DNA from: Mycobacterium sp. 1081908.1
GTDB lineage: Bacteria; Actinomycetota; Actinomycetes; Mycobacteriales; Mycobacteriaceae
Assembly: GCF_001673535.1 (NCBI RefSeq)
Contig: NZ_LZLY01000119.1
Span: 62,001 to 126,000, forward strand
Length of the DNA stretch: 64,000 nt
Reading direction: 5' to 3'
Shown: piece after piece, positions 14,383 to 22,913 of the stretch
Layout: each line of letters begins with the position of its first letter
How positions within the stretch are numbered: the first letter of the stretch is position 1
Translations under genes and position numbers: made by a program
The notes under the pieces: model-generated
The model's input: only the letters and a program-made list of their open reading frames with translations
Databases searched by the model: none
What the model was told of the DNA's origin: nothing

Positions 14383-16956
14383 TTACGCCGCCAGCGGGGC
14401 GTACGTTGTGGTGCGCTGGCGCGCCGGGCGGCCGATGCCCTCGGCGATCGCGGCCAGCTCCGCGGCGGTCTTCGACGACCCATGCTCCGACCCGGCCATC
14501 CGCGAGATGGTCTCCTCCATCAGCGTGCCGCCCAGGTCGTTGGCGCCGCCGTTGAGCATCACCCGCGTGCGCTCGACACCGAGCTTGACCCAGCTGGTCT
14601 GGATGTGGGAAATGCGGCCATGCAACATGATCCGCGCCAGCGCGTGCACCGCCCGGTTGTCCCGATGGCTGGGGCCGGGGCGCGCCGCGCCGGCTAAGTA
14701 CAGCGGCGAGTTCTGGTGCACGAAGGGCAGCGGCACGAACTCGGTGAAGCCGCCGGTGCGGTCCTGGATGTCACGCAGCACGTTGAGGTGGCCCACCCAG
14801 TGCCGCGGGGTGTCGACGTGCCCGTACATCATCGTCGACGACGACCGCAGGCCCACCTCATGCGCGGTGCTGACGATCTCGATCCACATCGAGGTGGGCA
14901 GCTTGCCCTTGGTGAGCACCCAGCGCACCTCGTCGTCCAGAATCTCCGCGGCGGTGCCCGGGATGGTGTCCAGGCCGGACTCGCGCAGGCTGATCAGCCA
15001 CTCGCGAATGCTCAACCCGCTCTTGGTGACACCGTTGGCGATCTCCATCGGGGAGAACGCATGCACGTGCATCGACGGCACCCGGGCCTTGACGGCGCGC
15101 ACCAGCTCGGCGTAACCGGTCACCGGCAGCTCGGGGTCGATCCCGCCCTGCATGCACACCTCGGTGGCGCCCTCGACGTGCGCCTCCCACGCGCGGTCGG
15201 CCACCTCCTCGGTGGACAGCGAGTACGCGTCGGCGTCGCCCTTGCGCTGCGCGAACGCGCAGAAGCGGCACCCGGTGTAGCAGATGTTGGTGAAGTTGAT
15301 ATTGCGGTTGACCACGAAGGTCACGTCGTCGCCGACGGCGTCGCGTCGCAGCGAATCCGCCAGCGCGGCGACCGCTTCCAGCGCCGGGCCCTCGGCGGTC
15401 GCCAACGCCAGGTACTCGTCGTCGGTGCAGCCGGCGGGGTCGCGTTCGGCCGAGCGCAACGCGGCGAGCACATCGGTGCCGATCCGCTCCGGGGCGCGCG
15501 CCGCCAGCTCGTGCACGTGCGCGCGGATCGATTCCCAATCACCGAAGGCGCTGTCGAGGTCGCTGCGGGCCGCGGTGTTGCGGCCTTCGGTGTCGATCGC
15601 CGCGTTGAGGTCCACCCGGCCGGCGGACTCGACATCGTCGGGCTCCTGCCAGGGCATGCCCACCGGGTTGACGTCGCGGGCCAGGCCGGTCGCCGGATCG
15701 GCCAGCGCCAGCACGTGCCCCCGCACCCGAGGGTCGATCCACGCCGCGCCGGCCTGGACGTATTTGGGTTGCGCGGTCAGCCGCTGCACCAGGTCGTATC
15801 CGCCTTCGGCGGTGACGGCCGCCAGCTCGTCCAACGCGGGCCAGGGCCGTTCCGGGTTGACATGGTCGGGCGTCAACGGCGAGACGCCGCCCCAGTCGTC
15901 GACCCCGGCGCGGATCAGGGCCAGGCACTCGTCGCGCGACACCAGGTTGGGCGGCGCCTGGATGCGCATGCCGGGGCCGAGCACCAGGCGCGCGACCGCC
16001 ACCGTCGCCAGGTAGTCCTCGATCCCGGCGTCGGGGAACGCCGCCATCGCGGTGTGTTCCTTGGCCCGGAAGTTCTGCACGATCACTTCCTGGACGTGCC
16101 CGAACTCCTTGTGCGACTTGCGAATCGCATGCAGAGTGTCCGCGCGCTCGGCAAGCGTCTCGCCGATGCCGACCAACAGCCCGGTGGTGAACGGAATGGA
16201 CAGCCGGCCGGCGTCGGTGAGGGTGCGCAGCCGAACCGCCGGGTCCTTGTCGGGGCTGCCGTAGTGCGCAAGCCCTTTCGTTTCGAAGAGCCGCCGCGAT
16301 GTCGTCTCGAGCATCATGCCCATCGACGGCGCCACCGGCTTCAGCCGCGACATCTCCGACCAGCTCATCACGCCGGGGTTCAGGTGCGGCAACAGCCCGG
16401 TTTCCTCCAGTACCCGGATCGCCATCGCCCGCACGTAGGACAGCGTCGAGTCGTAGCCCCGTTCGGCGAGCCACTCACGCGCCTCCGGCCACCGGTCCTC
16501 CGGCCGGTCGCCGAGGGTGAATAGCGCTTCCTTGCAACCGAGTTCGGCCCCGCGGCGGGCGAGGTCGAGTATCTCGTCGGGCTCCAGGTACATGCCGGCG
16601 CCCTGCGCGCGCAGCTTGCCCGGGACGGTGACGAACGTGCAGTAATGGCAGCTGTCGCGGCAGAGGTGGGTGACGGGGACGAACACCTTGCGCGAATAGC
16701 TGATCGGCAGCCGCCCGCCGGCGCCGCGCCGCCCCGCCGACTCGAGGCCCGCGTCGCGCACCCGCGCCGCGCTCGCGCACAGATCGGCGAGGTCGTCGCC
16801 GCGCGCGGTCATCGCGACCGCCGCCTCCTCGACGTTGAGCGCGACGCCGTCCCGGGCCCGCCGCAACACGCGCCGCAACGCCGACGCGCTGGCCTTAGGC
16901 GGGACGACGGGGCTAGGCAAAGCGCTGGGTGCCGGAGGCTCCGGTGTCAGTGGCAC
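14383..16956 (-). CDS. fbiC: 7,8-didemethyl-8-hydroxy-5-deazariboflavin (FO) synthase FbiC
   Basis: Bifunctional radical-SAM enzyme that makes FO, the chromophore of coenzyme F420. Both CofG- and CofH-type halves are present in 857 residues. The first carries CRDSCHYCTF (CX3CX2C) near residue 90, and the second carries CYTGCRFCAF near residue 560. GTG 16956 is the start: it is preceded by GGGGAAG at about 9 nt and gives the expected length (856 in M. tuberculosis). F420 made by this pathway could serve the Rv1155-type protein at 41352-41795. Confidence 0.95.
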   Translation of the reverse strand: MPLTPEPPAPSALPSPVVPPKASASALRRVLRRARDGVALNVEEAAVAMTARGDDLADLCASAARVRDAGLESAGRRGAGGRLPISYSRKVFVPVTHLCRDSCHYCTFVTVPGKLRAQGAGMYLEPDEILDLARRGAELGCKEALFTLGDRPEDRWPEAREWLAERGYDSTLSYVRAMAIRVLEETGLLPHLNPGVMSWSEMSRLKPVAPSMGMMLETTSRRLFETKGLAHYGSPDKDPAVRLRTLTDAGRLSIPFTTGLLVGIGETLAERADTLHAIRKSHKEFGHVQEVIVQNFRAKEHTAMAAFPDAGIEDYLATVAVARLVLGPGMRIQAPPNLVSRDECLALIRAGVDDWGGVSPLTPDHVNPERPWPALDELAAVTAEGGYDLVQRLTAQPKYVQAGAAWIDPRVRGHVLALADPATGLARDVNPVGMPWQEPDDVESAGRVDLNAAIDTEGRNTAARSDLDSAFGDWESIRAHVHELAARAPERIGTDVLAALRSAERDPAGCTDDEYLALATAEGPALEAVAALADSLRRDAVGDDVTFVVNRNINFTNICYTGCRFCAFAQRKGDADAYSLSTEEVADRAWEAHVEGATEVCMQGGIDPELPVTGYAELVRAVKARVPSMHVHAFSPMEIANGVTKSGLSIREWLISLRESGLDTIPGTAAEILDDEVRWVLTKGKLPTSMWIEIVSTAHEVGLRSSSTMMYGHVDTPRHWVGHLNVLRDIQDRTGGFTEFVPLPFVHQNSPLYLAGAARPGPSHRDNRAVHALARIMLHGRISHIQTSWVKLGVERTRVMLNGGANDLGGTLMEETISRMAGSEHGSSKTAAELAAIAEGIGRPARQRTTTYAPLAA

Positions 16957-17175
16957 GTTGGTGTAACTTCCCCACGATCGAATTTCATCCGCCCGGCCCA
17001 ACCTGTGCGGATCTTGGCCAGCGGTGCCATACGCGCAACAGTAGCGCCAGGCTCCTGGCGCCGTGCGGTCGACATCCCGCGGCCACGCGCGGGGCCGCTT
17101 GTTAAGTGTTTGGCAAACTTGCCCGCCGGCCAGCGGCGATCGAGATAGCATCCGTCGTATCCAGGGAGGTACCGA

Positions 17176-18261
17176 ATGTCGTTCCTATTCGCCACCCCGG
17201 AGGCGCTGGCGGCAGCGGCTTCGGACTTGGCTGGCATTGGTTCGACGATCAACAGCGCCAGCGCGGCGGCGGCGGCCCCGACGTCCGCGGTGGCGGCCTC
17301 GGCGGCCGACGCCGTGTCGGCCCAGGTCGCGACCTTCCTTTCCGAGCACGGGCTGGGATATCAGCAGTTCAGCGCGCAGATCGCGCAGTTCCATGAGCAG
17401 TTCGTCCAGTCCCTGAGCTCCGGCGCGAACGCGTTCGCGGCGGCCGAGTCCAGCGCCGCGCAGAACCTCGCCGGTGCAGTGAACGCACCCGCCGCGGCGC
17501 TGCCCGGCGCCGCGGAGAGCCTCGCCAGCGCGGTGAACGCGCCCGCCGCGACGCTGCTCGGCGGCGGTGGCGGCGGCGTCGCGGGCGTGATCGGCGGGGC
17601 CATGTCCAATGCGGTGAACCGCGTCGAGAGCGTCGTGGCCGGCGCCAATTTCCTGGGCGGCGCGGGGCTGGGCGGCGGCGGTGGCGCGGGCATGGTCGGG
17701 GGCGGCCTGGCCGGCGCCGTGAGCGAGGTCGAGAGCGTCGTGGCCGGCCCCGGTTTCCTCGGCGGCGCCGGGCTGCTGGGGTCCGGTTTCCCGGGGGGCC
17801 TGTCGGCGCTCGCCAGCGAGGCCGGCACGCTGCTGCCGACCGGCGGGATCCGCGCCCTCACCGCGGCCAGCGCGCTCGTCACGCCGGCCGCCATGACCAA
17901 CGCCGCCGTCGTGCCGGCGGCAACCGGGTCGATCGGCGACGCCATCAAGGCCGGGTACCTGCTCGTCGAGCCGTACGTCCAGTACGGCTTCGACCTCGCC
18001 GCGTACGTGGCCGGTTACCTGCCCTGGGTCGGCTGGCTGGCGCCCCAGATCTACTTCTTCTACGACCTTTTCGAGCCAATGGTGCAGGCCGCCCTGTTCA
18101 ACACCATCGACTGGCTGCAGGGCAGCATCAGCTTCGCGCAAGGGCTGGCCAACTTCTGGGACGCCACCACGGCGTCGATCAACCAGTTCATCAATACCGA
18201 GGTCTACTGGGCGCTCAGCTTCCTCCCGCCGCTGCCGCCGCTGCCGCCCTTCTTCCCGTAA
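17176..18261 (+). CDS. PE-family protein (PE12/Rv1172c position)
   Basis: 361 residues. The N-terminal ~95-residue PE domain starts MSFLFATPEALAAAASDLAG and includes HGLGYQQFSAQIAQFHEQF. A Gly/Ala-rich linker follows, with duplicated segments (AVNAPAAALPGAAESL then AVNAPAATLLGGGG; VESVVAGANFLGGAGL then VESVVAGPGFLGGAGL). The C-terminal domain is hydrophobic, contains YLPWVGWLAPQIYFFYDLF and ends in PLPPLPPFFP. PE proteins are ESX-secreted and surface-associated; no function is known for this one. GGGAGG lies 6 nt before the ATG. It is divergent from fbiC, as PE12 is in M. tuberculosis. Confidence 0.85.
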   Translation: MSFLFATPEALAAAASDLAGIGSTINSASAAAAAPTSAVAASAADAVSAQVATFLSEHGLGYQQFSAQIAQFHEQFVQSLSSGANAFAAAESSAAQNLAGAVNAPAAALPGAAESLASAVNAPAATLLGGGGGGVAGVIGGAMSNAVNRVESVVAGANFLGGAGLGGGGGAGMVGGGLAGAVSEVESVVAGPGFLGGAGLLGSGFPGGLSALASEAGTLLPTGGIRALTAASALVTPAAMTNAAVVPAATGSIGDAIKAGYLLVEPYVQYGFDLAAYVAGYLPWVGWLAPQIYFFYDLFEPMVQAALFNTIDWLQGSISFAQGLANFWDATTASINQFINTEVYWALSFLPPLPPLPPFFP

Positions 18262-18270
18262 CCGGGCCCG

Positions 18271-18732
18271 TCAGCCCCGTTGGCTGCGCCGCCACAACAC
18301 CCACACCGGGGGGGCGACACCCAGCGCGATCAGGACCAGGGCCCCGTACGCCATCAGCCCCCGGCCGCCCAGGATCACGTCGTCGCCGGGACCGCCCATG
18401 CTCATCACGGCGACCGTCAGCAGCCAGGTCCACAACGGCAGCGCGGCAACCCGCGCGGAGCGGGTCCACAGGCCGGCCGACCACACCAGAGCGGCATTGA
18501 CGAGTCCGCTGACCAGCGCGCTGACGGGGAAGGGAATCGACCCTATATAGGAAGGAAGCAGCAGCGCGCCGGCCAGCGCCGAAAGGATCCCGTCTACGGC
18601 CAGCAGCGCCAAAACGACGAAACGAATCGCGGGATCAGTCGCGCCGCCGTCCTGGATGGACGCGGCGCGTGGCTTGGTTTCGGTCAGGTCGGGACGCTGT
18701 CGACGTTGGCGAGTATCGAGCCGATGACCCAC
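18271..18732 (-). CDS. Conserved four-helix membrane protein (Rv1171-like)
   Basis: Up to 153 residues with four hydrophobic helices (FVVLALLAVDGILSALAGAL, FPVSALVSGLVNAALVWSAG, LWTWLLTVAVMSMGG, GALVLIALGVAPPVWVLW). Function is unknown. The only conventional start is GTG 18732, which lies inside the upstream 35-codon gene and lacks a ribosome site; a CTG at 18687 overlaps that gene's stop as CTGA and would start at LTETKPRA, immediately before the conserved part. It is the last gene of the mshB cluster. Confidence 0.65.
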   Translation of the reverse strand: MGHRLDTRQRRQRPDLTETKPRAASIQDGGATDPAIRFVVLALLAVDGILSALAGALLLPSYIGSIPFPVSALVSGLVNAALVWSAGLWTRSARVAALPLWTWLLTVAVMSMGGPGDDVILGGRGLMAYGALVLIALGVAPPVWVLWRRSQRG

Positions 18733-18791
18733 TGCAGGCTGTCGAGGCGGTCCTGCCAGTGCTGCATATTAGGGTCCAGGTCGGGGTCCAT
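18684..18791 (-). CDS. 35-residue conserved-looking small protein between mshB and Rv1171-like gene
   Basis: ATG 18791 encodes MDPDLDPNMQHWQDRLDSLQ followed by WVIGSILANVDSVPT. GGAAGG sits 7 nt upstream, a better ribosome site than most genes here. The peptide is acidic at its N-terminus and amphipathic after that, with no signal peptide. It lies 34 bp downstream of mshB, and its TGA overlaps a possible CTG start of the next gene. It is too short for standard gene finders. Function unknown. Confidence 0.6.
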   Translation of the reverse strand: MDPDLDPNMQHWQDRLDSLQWVIGSILANVDSVPT

Positions 18792-18824
18792 TCGAATTCC
18801 TTCCGTGGCTGCCTGTTTGGCAGC

Positions 18825-19727
18825 CTACCGCGTCACGGCGGCGGTCAAACCGAGCCCCGCGAGCAGATCCGTTTCCCACCCGCGCCCGTCGCGCTCCCCC
18901 GCCGAACCGGCCACCAGGATGTAATGCTCCTCGGCGAGGATGGGCAGCGCCAGGTTGTTCGACAGCGCGAGGGCCCGGCCCGTCGGGCCGACGACGAGCT
19001 GGGTTTCGTGCGCGGCGAGGGCGGCGATCTTCGCCGCCAGCGCGTCCGGCGCCGCCTGCACGACGGCGTCGATGTCGGAGTCCGCGTAGCCGAAGTCGAA
19101 CTCGCCTTGCGGCGGGACGATCCAGCCGGGCAGCAGGTCGCCGCGATCCAGCTCCCGCCAGCCCGCCTGGAAAGCGCTCGTGGCCAGGACCGTCCAGTAG
19201 CACTTCGGCACCGTCCAGGGTTGGCCCGGGTAATCGTCGGAGGAGGCGGCGGCGACCGCGGCGGTCGTGACGGTGTGGGTGTGGATGTGGTCGGGGTGCC
19301 CGTAGCCGCCGTTGGGGTCATAGGTCACCACGACATGGGGGCGCTGCTCGCGGATCATGGCAACCAGCGCGCCGACGGCCTCGCGCTCGTCGGCGTCGAT
19401 GAACCTCTGGCGGCCCCGCGGCGGGGTGCCCTCCATGCCCGAATCGCGCCAGCGGCCGGCACCCCCGAGGTAGCGGGGCGCGTCGACGCCCAGGGCCCGC
19501 AACGCGGCCGTGAGTTCACCGATCCGGTAGCCGCCGAGTTGGTCCGCGCGGTCGACGGCGAGCTCGGCCCAGCGGTCGCCGATGACCTCGCCCTCCTCGC
19601 CGAGCGTGCAGGTGACGACGCGCACCTCCGCCCCGCGGGCGGTGTAGTGGGCGATGGTGGCGCCGTTGGCGAGGCTCTCGTCGTCGGGATGCGCGTGCAC
19701 GAACAGCAGCCGTGGAGTCTCGGGCAT
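18825..19727 (-). CDS. mshB: N-acetyl-1-D-myo-inositol-2-amino-2-deoxy-alpha-D-glucopyranoside deacetylase MshB
   Basis: Zinc-dependent deacetylase producing GlcN-Ins, the second committed stage of mycothiol synthesis. It has the LmbE-family signature FVHAHPDDESLANGATIAHY near residues 9-28 and the third zinc-ligand region GGYGHPDHIHTHTV near 140. Its 300 residues match MshB length. Downstream lie a 35-codon gene and the Rv1171-like membrane gene on the same strand, and upstream a divergent TetR gene. Confidence 0.94.
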   Translation of the reverse strand: MPETPRLLFVHAHPDDESLANGATIAHYTARGAEVRVVTCTLGEEGEVIGDRWAELAVDRADQLGGYRIGELTAALRALGVDAPRYLGGAGRWRDSGMEGTPPRGRQRFIDADEREAVGALVAMIREQRPHVVVTYDPNGGYGHPDHIHTHTVTTAAVAAASSDDYPGQPWTVPKCYWTVLATSAFQAGWRELDRGDLLPGWIVPPQGEFDFGYADSDIDAVVQAAPDALAAKIAALAAHETQLVVGPTGRALALSNNLALPILAEEHYILVAGSAGERDGRGWETDLLAGLGLTAAVTR

Positions 19728-19793
19728 GGAGGCACCCTACCTCCGCGCCACCGACCCGCAGCGAATAGGAACGCGGGCGGCTACTATCGAGAA

Positions 19794-20405
19794 ATGCCGC
19801 AGCTAATCCAGGACCGGAGCAGCACCCGGCGCCGCCGACGTGGCGAGGTGCTCGAACGCGCGCTCTACGAGGCCACTTTGGCGGAGTTGGCCGAAGTCGG
19901 CTACGGCGGGCTGACGATGGAGGGTATCGCGGCGCGCGCACATACCGGCAAGGCGGCGCTGTACCGGCGCTGGTGCAGCAAGCACGATCTGGTGCACGCC
20001 ACCCTGGTGTACGCGCTGCCGCCGGTGCCCGAGCTGCGCTCGGGCCGCTCGCCCAGGGAGAACCTGCTCACTTTGTTCACTTCGCACCGCGACATGCTGG
20101 CCGGAAAGACCACTTTTCCCGGCCTCTACGTCGTCCAGCAGCTGCTGCACGAACCGGAGATGCGCACCATCTTCGCCGACGCCGTGGTGGCCCCTCGCCT
20201 CAAGATCGTCGAATCGATCCTGCAGGCCGCCGTCGACGACGGCGACCTCGACCCGGCCGCGATCACGCCGCTGACCGCGCGGGTCGGACCGGCGCTGATC
20301 AACCACCACTTCCTGCTCACCGGCGAACCGCCGAGCCGGCGCGAACTGGCGCTGGTGGTCGACACCGTGATCCCGCCGCGGGCACGCGCGGCAAGCAGTA
20401 CCTAA
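19794..20405 (+). CDS. TetR/AcrR-family transcriptional regulator (Rv1167c-like)
   Basis: 203 residues with an N-terminal helix-turn-helix: ATLAELAEVGYGGLTMEGIA then ARAHTGKAALYRRW. The C-terminal ligand domain is of the TetR_C_11-like type. A TACTAT -10 element at 19782-19787 places the transcript start about on the ATG (19794), implying a leaderless mRNA. The last 4 nt overlap the convergent PE gene (CTAA at 20402-20405). Targets are unknown; mshB is its divergent neighbour. Confidence 0.82.
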   Translation: MPQLIQDRSSTRRRRRGEVLERALYEATLAELAEVGYGGLTMEGIAARAHTGKAALYRRWCSKHDLVHATLVYALPPVPELRSGRSPRENLLTLFTSHRDMLAGKTTFPGLYVVQQLLHEPEMRTIFADAVVAPRLKIVESILQAAVDDGDLDPAAITPLTARVGPALINHHFLLTGEPPSRRELALVVDTVIPPRARAASST

Positions 20406-22678
20406 CCCACGAATATTCCGGCGAAGTCGGCGCCCGCGGCCAGGGTCTGGTCGAAGATGCCCTCGATGCCGCCGATGTTGCCGCCGTTGAAGACCTGCGC
20501 ACCGGTACCGGTCAGGACCGTGCCGACCGCGGGGAACTGCACACCGCCCAGGAAGCTGTTGACCGTTTGCTCCCCGGTCAACAGGAACAGGTTGGGGATG
20601 TTGAAGAGCCGGTTCAGGCCGCCGTTGAAGGCGGTGTTGCTCCCGAATGTTGCCGTCTCCCAAGCCAGTTCGCTGTTCACCAGGTTGGTGTTGAAGCCGA
20701 CCTCCGCGGGAATCAGGTTGGACAGGAAATTGAGCTGGCCCGACGCCAGGCCCTGCAACCCCGCCGTCGGCGCCGCCACCAGCGCGACCCCGAGGTTGGG
20801 AACCGTGGTCAACAGGGACCCGGTGAGGGCCGCGTTCAGCGACGCCTGCAGGCCGGCCGCGTTGATCCCCGCGGTCAACGCGGCCTGCAGGGAACCGTTG
20901 CCGGTCAACGCGGTTGCGATTCCGCTGACGACGTTGAGGTCCCACAGGAACTTGGTGTCCACGGCGCCCAGGAAGCCGCCGAGCGCCCCGCCGGCGATCA
21001 GGTTGGCCGGGGCGCCCATCGCAAGGCTGGCGAGGATGGCGCCGCCGGTCGGGAGTTGAGCACCCAGGATGCTGTCGAAGGTCACCTCGCCGGTGCCCAG
21101 CACGGTGTTCCAGAAGTTGAAGAAGCTGTCGATCATGCCGCCGACCGCGCCGGTCCCCCCGAAGAGCGCCGTCTCCAGCGCGGTCTCCTGGGCGACGAGG
21201 GCCGTGTTGAGGCCGAGCTCGTTGGTGATCAGCGCCGTGTTGAAGCCGACCTCCATCGCCTGCAGCTGGGTGAGGAACGCGGGCACGTTCGGCGCCGTCA
21301 ACAGCACCTGCCAGGGCGCGACGAGGTTCGCGAACAGCGTGGGAAGCCCGGCGAGCCCGAGGCTGATGCCCCCGTTCAACGCGGCGTTCAGCTGGAGGCT
21401 GAGCCCGTTGAGCCCGGCCATGATGTTCACACCGAGGGTGGGGCTCAGGCCGAGCGCGCCGCCCAGCATGTTGAGCGCGGCGGTCAGGTTGGCCGGCAGG
21501 GTGAGGCCGCCCGACAGGGCCGGCAGGCCGGCGCTCAGGTTGGCGATCAGCGACCCGCCGGTTTGCAGGGCACCGGACAGGGCCGCGCCGAGGCCCGACA
21601 GGCTGCCACCGAAGCCGCCCGAGAGCGCGGCGTTGATCGCACCGTTCAGCCCGGCGAGCCCGCCGGTGAGGCTGGCCTGCAGCCCCGGGAACCCGGCGGT
21701 CAGGCTGGTCACCAGCGCATTACCGGTCTGGGCCAGTCCGGACAGCCCACTACTGATGTCCGCCGCCAGGGTGGCACCGAGCGGCCCCAGGCCCGAAAGG
21801 CCGCCGTTCAGGCCGCCCGACAACGCAGCGTTGATCGAGGCGCTCAGGCCCCCGAGCCCACCGCTCAGGCTGGCCGCCAGCCCCGGCAACGCCAGGCTCA
21901 GCCCGCCGGCCAGCCCGGCGCCGAGGTTCGCCGCGAGCGCGTTGGCGGCCTGGACGAACCCGGTCAGTTCGTTGCCGAAGTCGGTGGCAAACGTCGCCAC
22001 GAGCGGCCCGAACCCTCCGAAGCCGGCGCCCAAGGTGCCCGACAACGCGGCGTTGAGCGAGGCGTTCAGCCCCGACAGCCCGCCGCTGAGGCTGGCCTGC
22101 AGCCCGGGCAGCGCGGCGTTGAAGCCGCCCGCCAGCCCGGAAAGCCCGGTGCCGATGTTCGTCGCGATCGCCCCGCCGGTCTGCGCCAGCGCCGTCAGCC
22201 CGCTGTTCACGTTGGTCGCGATCGCCGCACCGAGCGGCGCCAGGCCAAGGACATTGGCGCCTAGGCTCGCCGATACCGCGGCGTTGAGCGAAACCCCGAT
22301 CGCGTTGAGGTCGGCGCTCAGGCTGGCCGCCAGACCCGAGATCCCGCCGCTCAAGTCGATGCCGAGTGCGGGGACCGCGCTCGCCAGCGTCTGCACGACG
22401 TTTACCTCGGCGGCCGCGTAGCTGCCCGCGCCCGCGGTCAAAGTTTGAACGAACTGCTGGTGAAATACTGCGGCCTGCGCGCTGAGTTGCTGGTAACCCG
22501 CGGCGTGCGAGGAAAACAATGCGGCAATTTCGGCCGAAACCTCATCGGCGGCGGCGGGCAGCAGGCCCGTGGTCGCGACGGCGGCCGCGCTGTTAGCCGA
22601 ACCGATCATGCCAGCAAGATTCGCCAAATCCGTTGCCGCATCGGCAATCAGCTCTGGCGCTGCGATGAGAAACGACAC
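20402..22678 (-). CDS. Large PE-family protein with Leu/Gly/Asn-rich repeats
   Basis: 758 residues. The PE domain (1-~95) starts MSFLIAAPELIADAATDLAN and includes SSHAAGYQQLSAQAAVFHQQ. A long region (about 100-470) is built from degenerate ~30-50-residue units around LQASLSGGLSGLNASLNAAL and LGPLGATLAADISSGLSGLA. The C-terminal part holds two copies of a larger module (FNTALITNELGLNTALVAQE and FNTNLVNSELAWETATFGSN, each followed by a TGE..SxLG segment). It starts at GTG 22678 behind GGGGAGG. It occupies the interval between Rv1167c and lpqW orthologues. Probably surface/secreted through ESX-5; function unknown. Confidence 0.8.
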   Translation of the reverse strand: MSFLIAAPELIADAATDLANLAGMIGSANSAAAVATTGLLPAAADEVSAEIAALFSSHAAGYQQLSAQAAVFHQQFVQTLTAGAGSYAAAEVNVVQTLASAVPALGIDLSGGISGLAASLSADLNAIGVSLNAAVSASLGANVLGLAPLGAAIATNVNSGLTALAQTGGAIATNIGTGLSGLAGGFNAALPGLQASLSGGLSGLNASLNAALSGTLGAGFGGFGPLVATFATDFGNELTGFVQAANALAANLGAGLAGGLSLALPGLAASLSGGLGGLSASINAALSGGLNGGLSGLGPLGATLAADISSGLSGLAQTGNALVTSLTAGFPGLQASLTGGLAGLNGAINAALSGGFGGSLSGLGAALSGALQTGGSLIANLSAGLPALSGGLTLPANLTAALNMLGGALGLSPTLGVNIMAGLNGLSLQLNAALNGGISLGLAGLPTLFANLVAPWQVLLTAPNVPAFLTQLQAMEVGFNTALITNELGLNTALVAQETALETALFGGTGAVGGMIDSFFNFWNTVLGTGEVTFDSILGAQLPTGGAILASLAMGAPANLIAGGALGGFLGAVDTKFLWDLNVVSGIATALTGNGSLQAALTAGINAAGLQASLNAALTGSLLTTVPNLGVALVAAPTAGLQGLASGQLNFLSNLIPAEVGFNTNLVNSELAWETATFGSNTAFNGGLNRLFNIPNLFLLTGEQTVNSFLGGVQFPAVGTVLTGTGAQVFNGGNIGGIEGIFDQTLAAGADFAGIFVG

Positions 22679-22867
22679 CCTGACCTCCCCGGTTCACCCC
22701 ACAATGACCGCTCTCCGACTGTTTCCCGCGCAGTCGACATCGCGATGGCCGCAGCGTATCGAAATGGCGCAACGAAAACGCGTGTTTGCACTAACGAAGT
22801 TTGTGGGTATGGGCGCCTATGGATTCGTAGCGAATTCGTTACTTTTGGTTCGCCCGGGGTAGCGCCG

Positions 22868-22890
22868 CGACCATTTTTAGAAAATGGTCG
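22868..22890. terminator. Bidirectional hairpin downstream of lpqW
   Basis: CGACCATTTT-tag-AAAATGGTCG is a perfect 10-bp inverted repeat with a 3-nt loop, 23 bp past the lpqW stop. It is followed by TTTTC on the plus strand. It probably ends lpqW transcription and insulates the PE promoter. Otherwise the 22679-22913 interval shows only the upstream region of the PE gene. Confidence 0.6.
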
Positions 22891-22913
22891 TTTTCGTCAT
22901 CCGAAATGCGCGC

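Noticed and set aside
19973..22264. 763-codon plus-strand open frame opposite the large PE gene
   Set aside because: Gln/Arg/Gly-rich antisense of the PE repeats, begins inside the TetR gene in a different frame, no ribosome site.
20700..22300. Periodic repeats resembling a CRISPR or minisatellite
   Set aside because: Units are degenerate, in frame and encode the LSGLNASLNAAL-type PE repeats; no constant repeat/spacer structure or cas genes.
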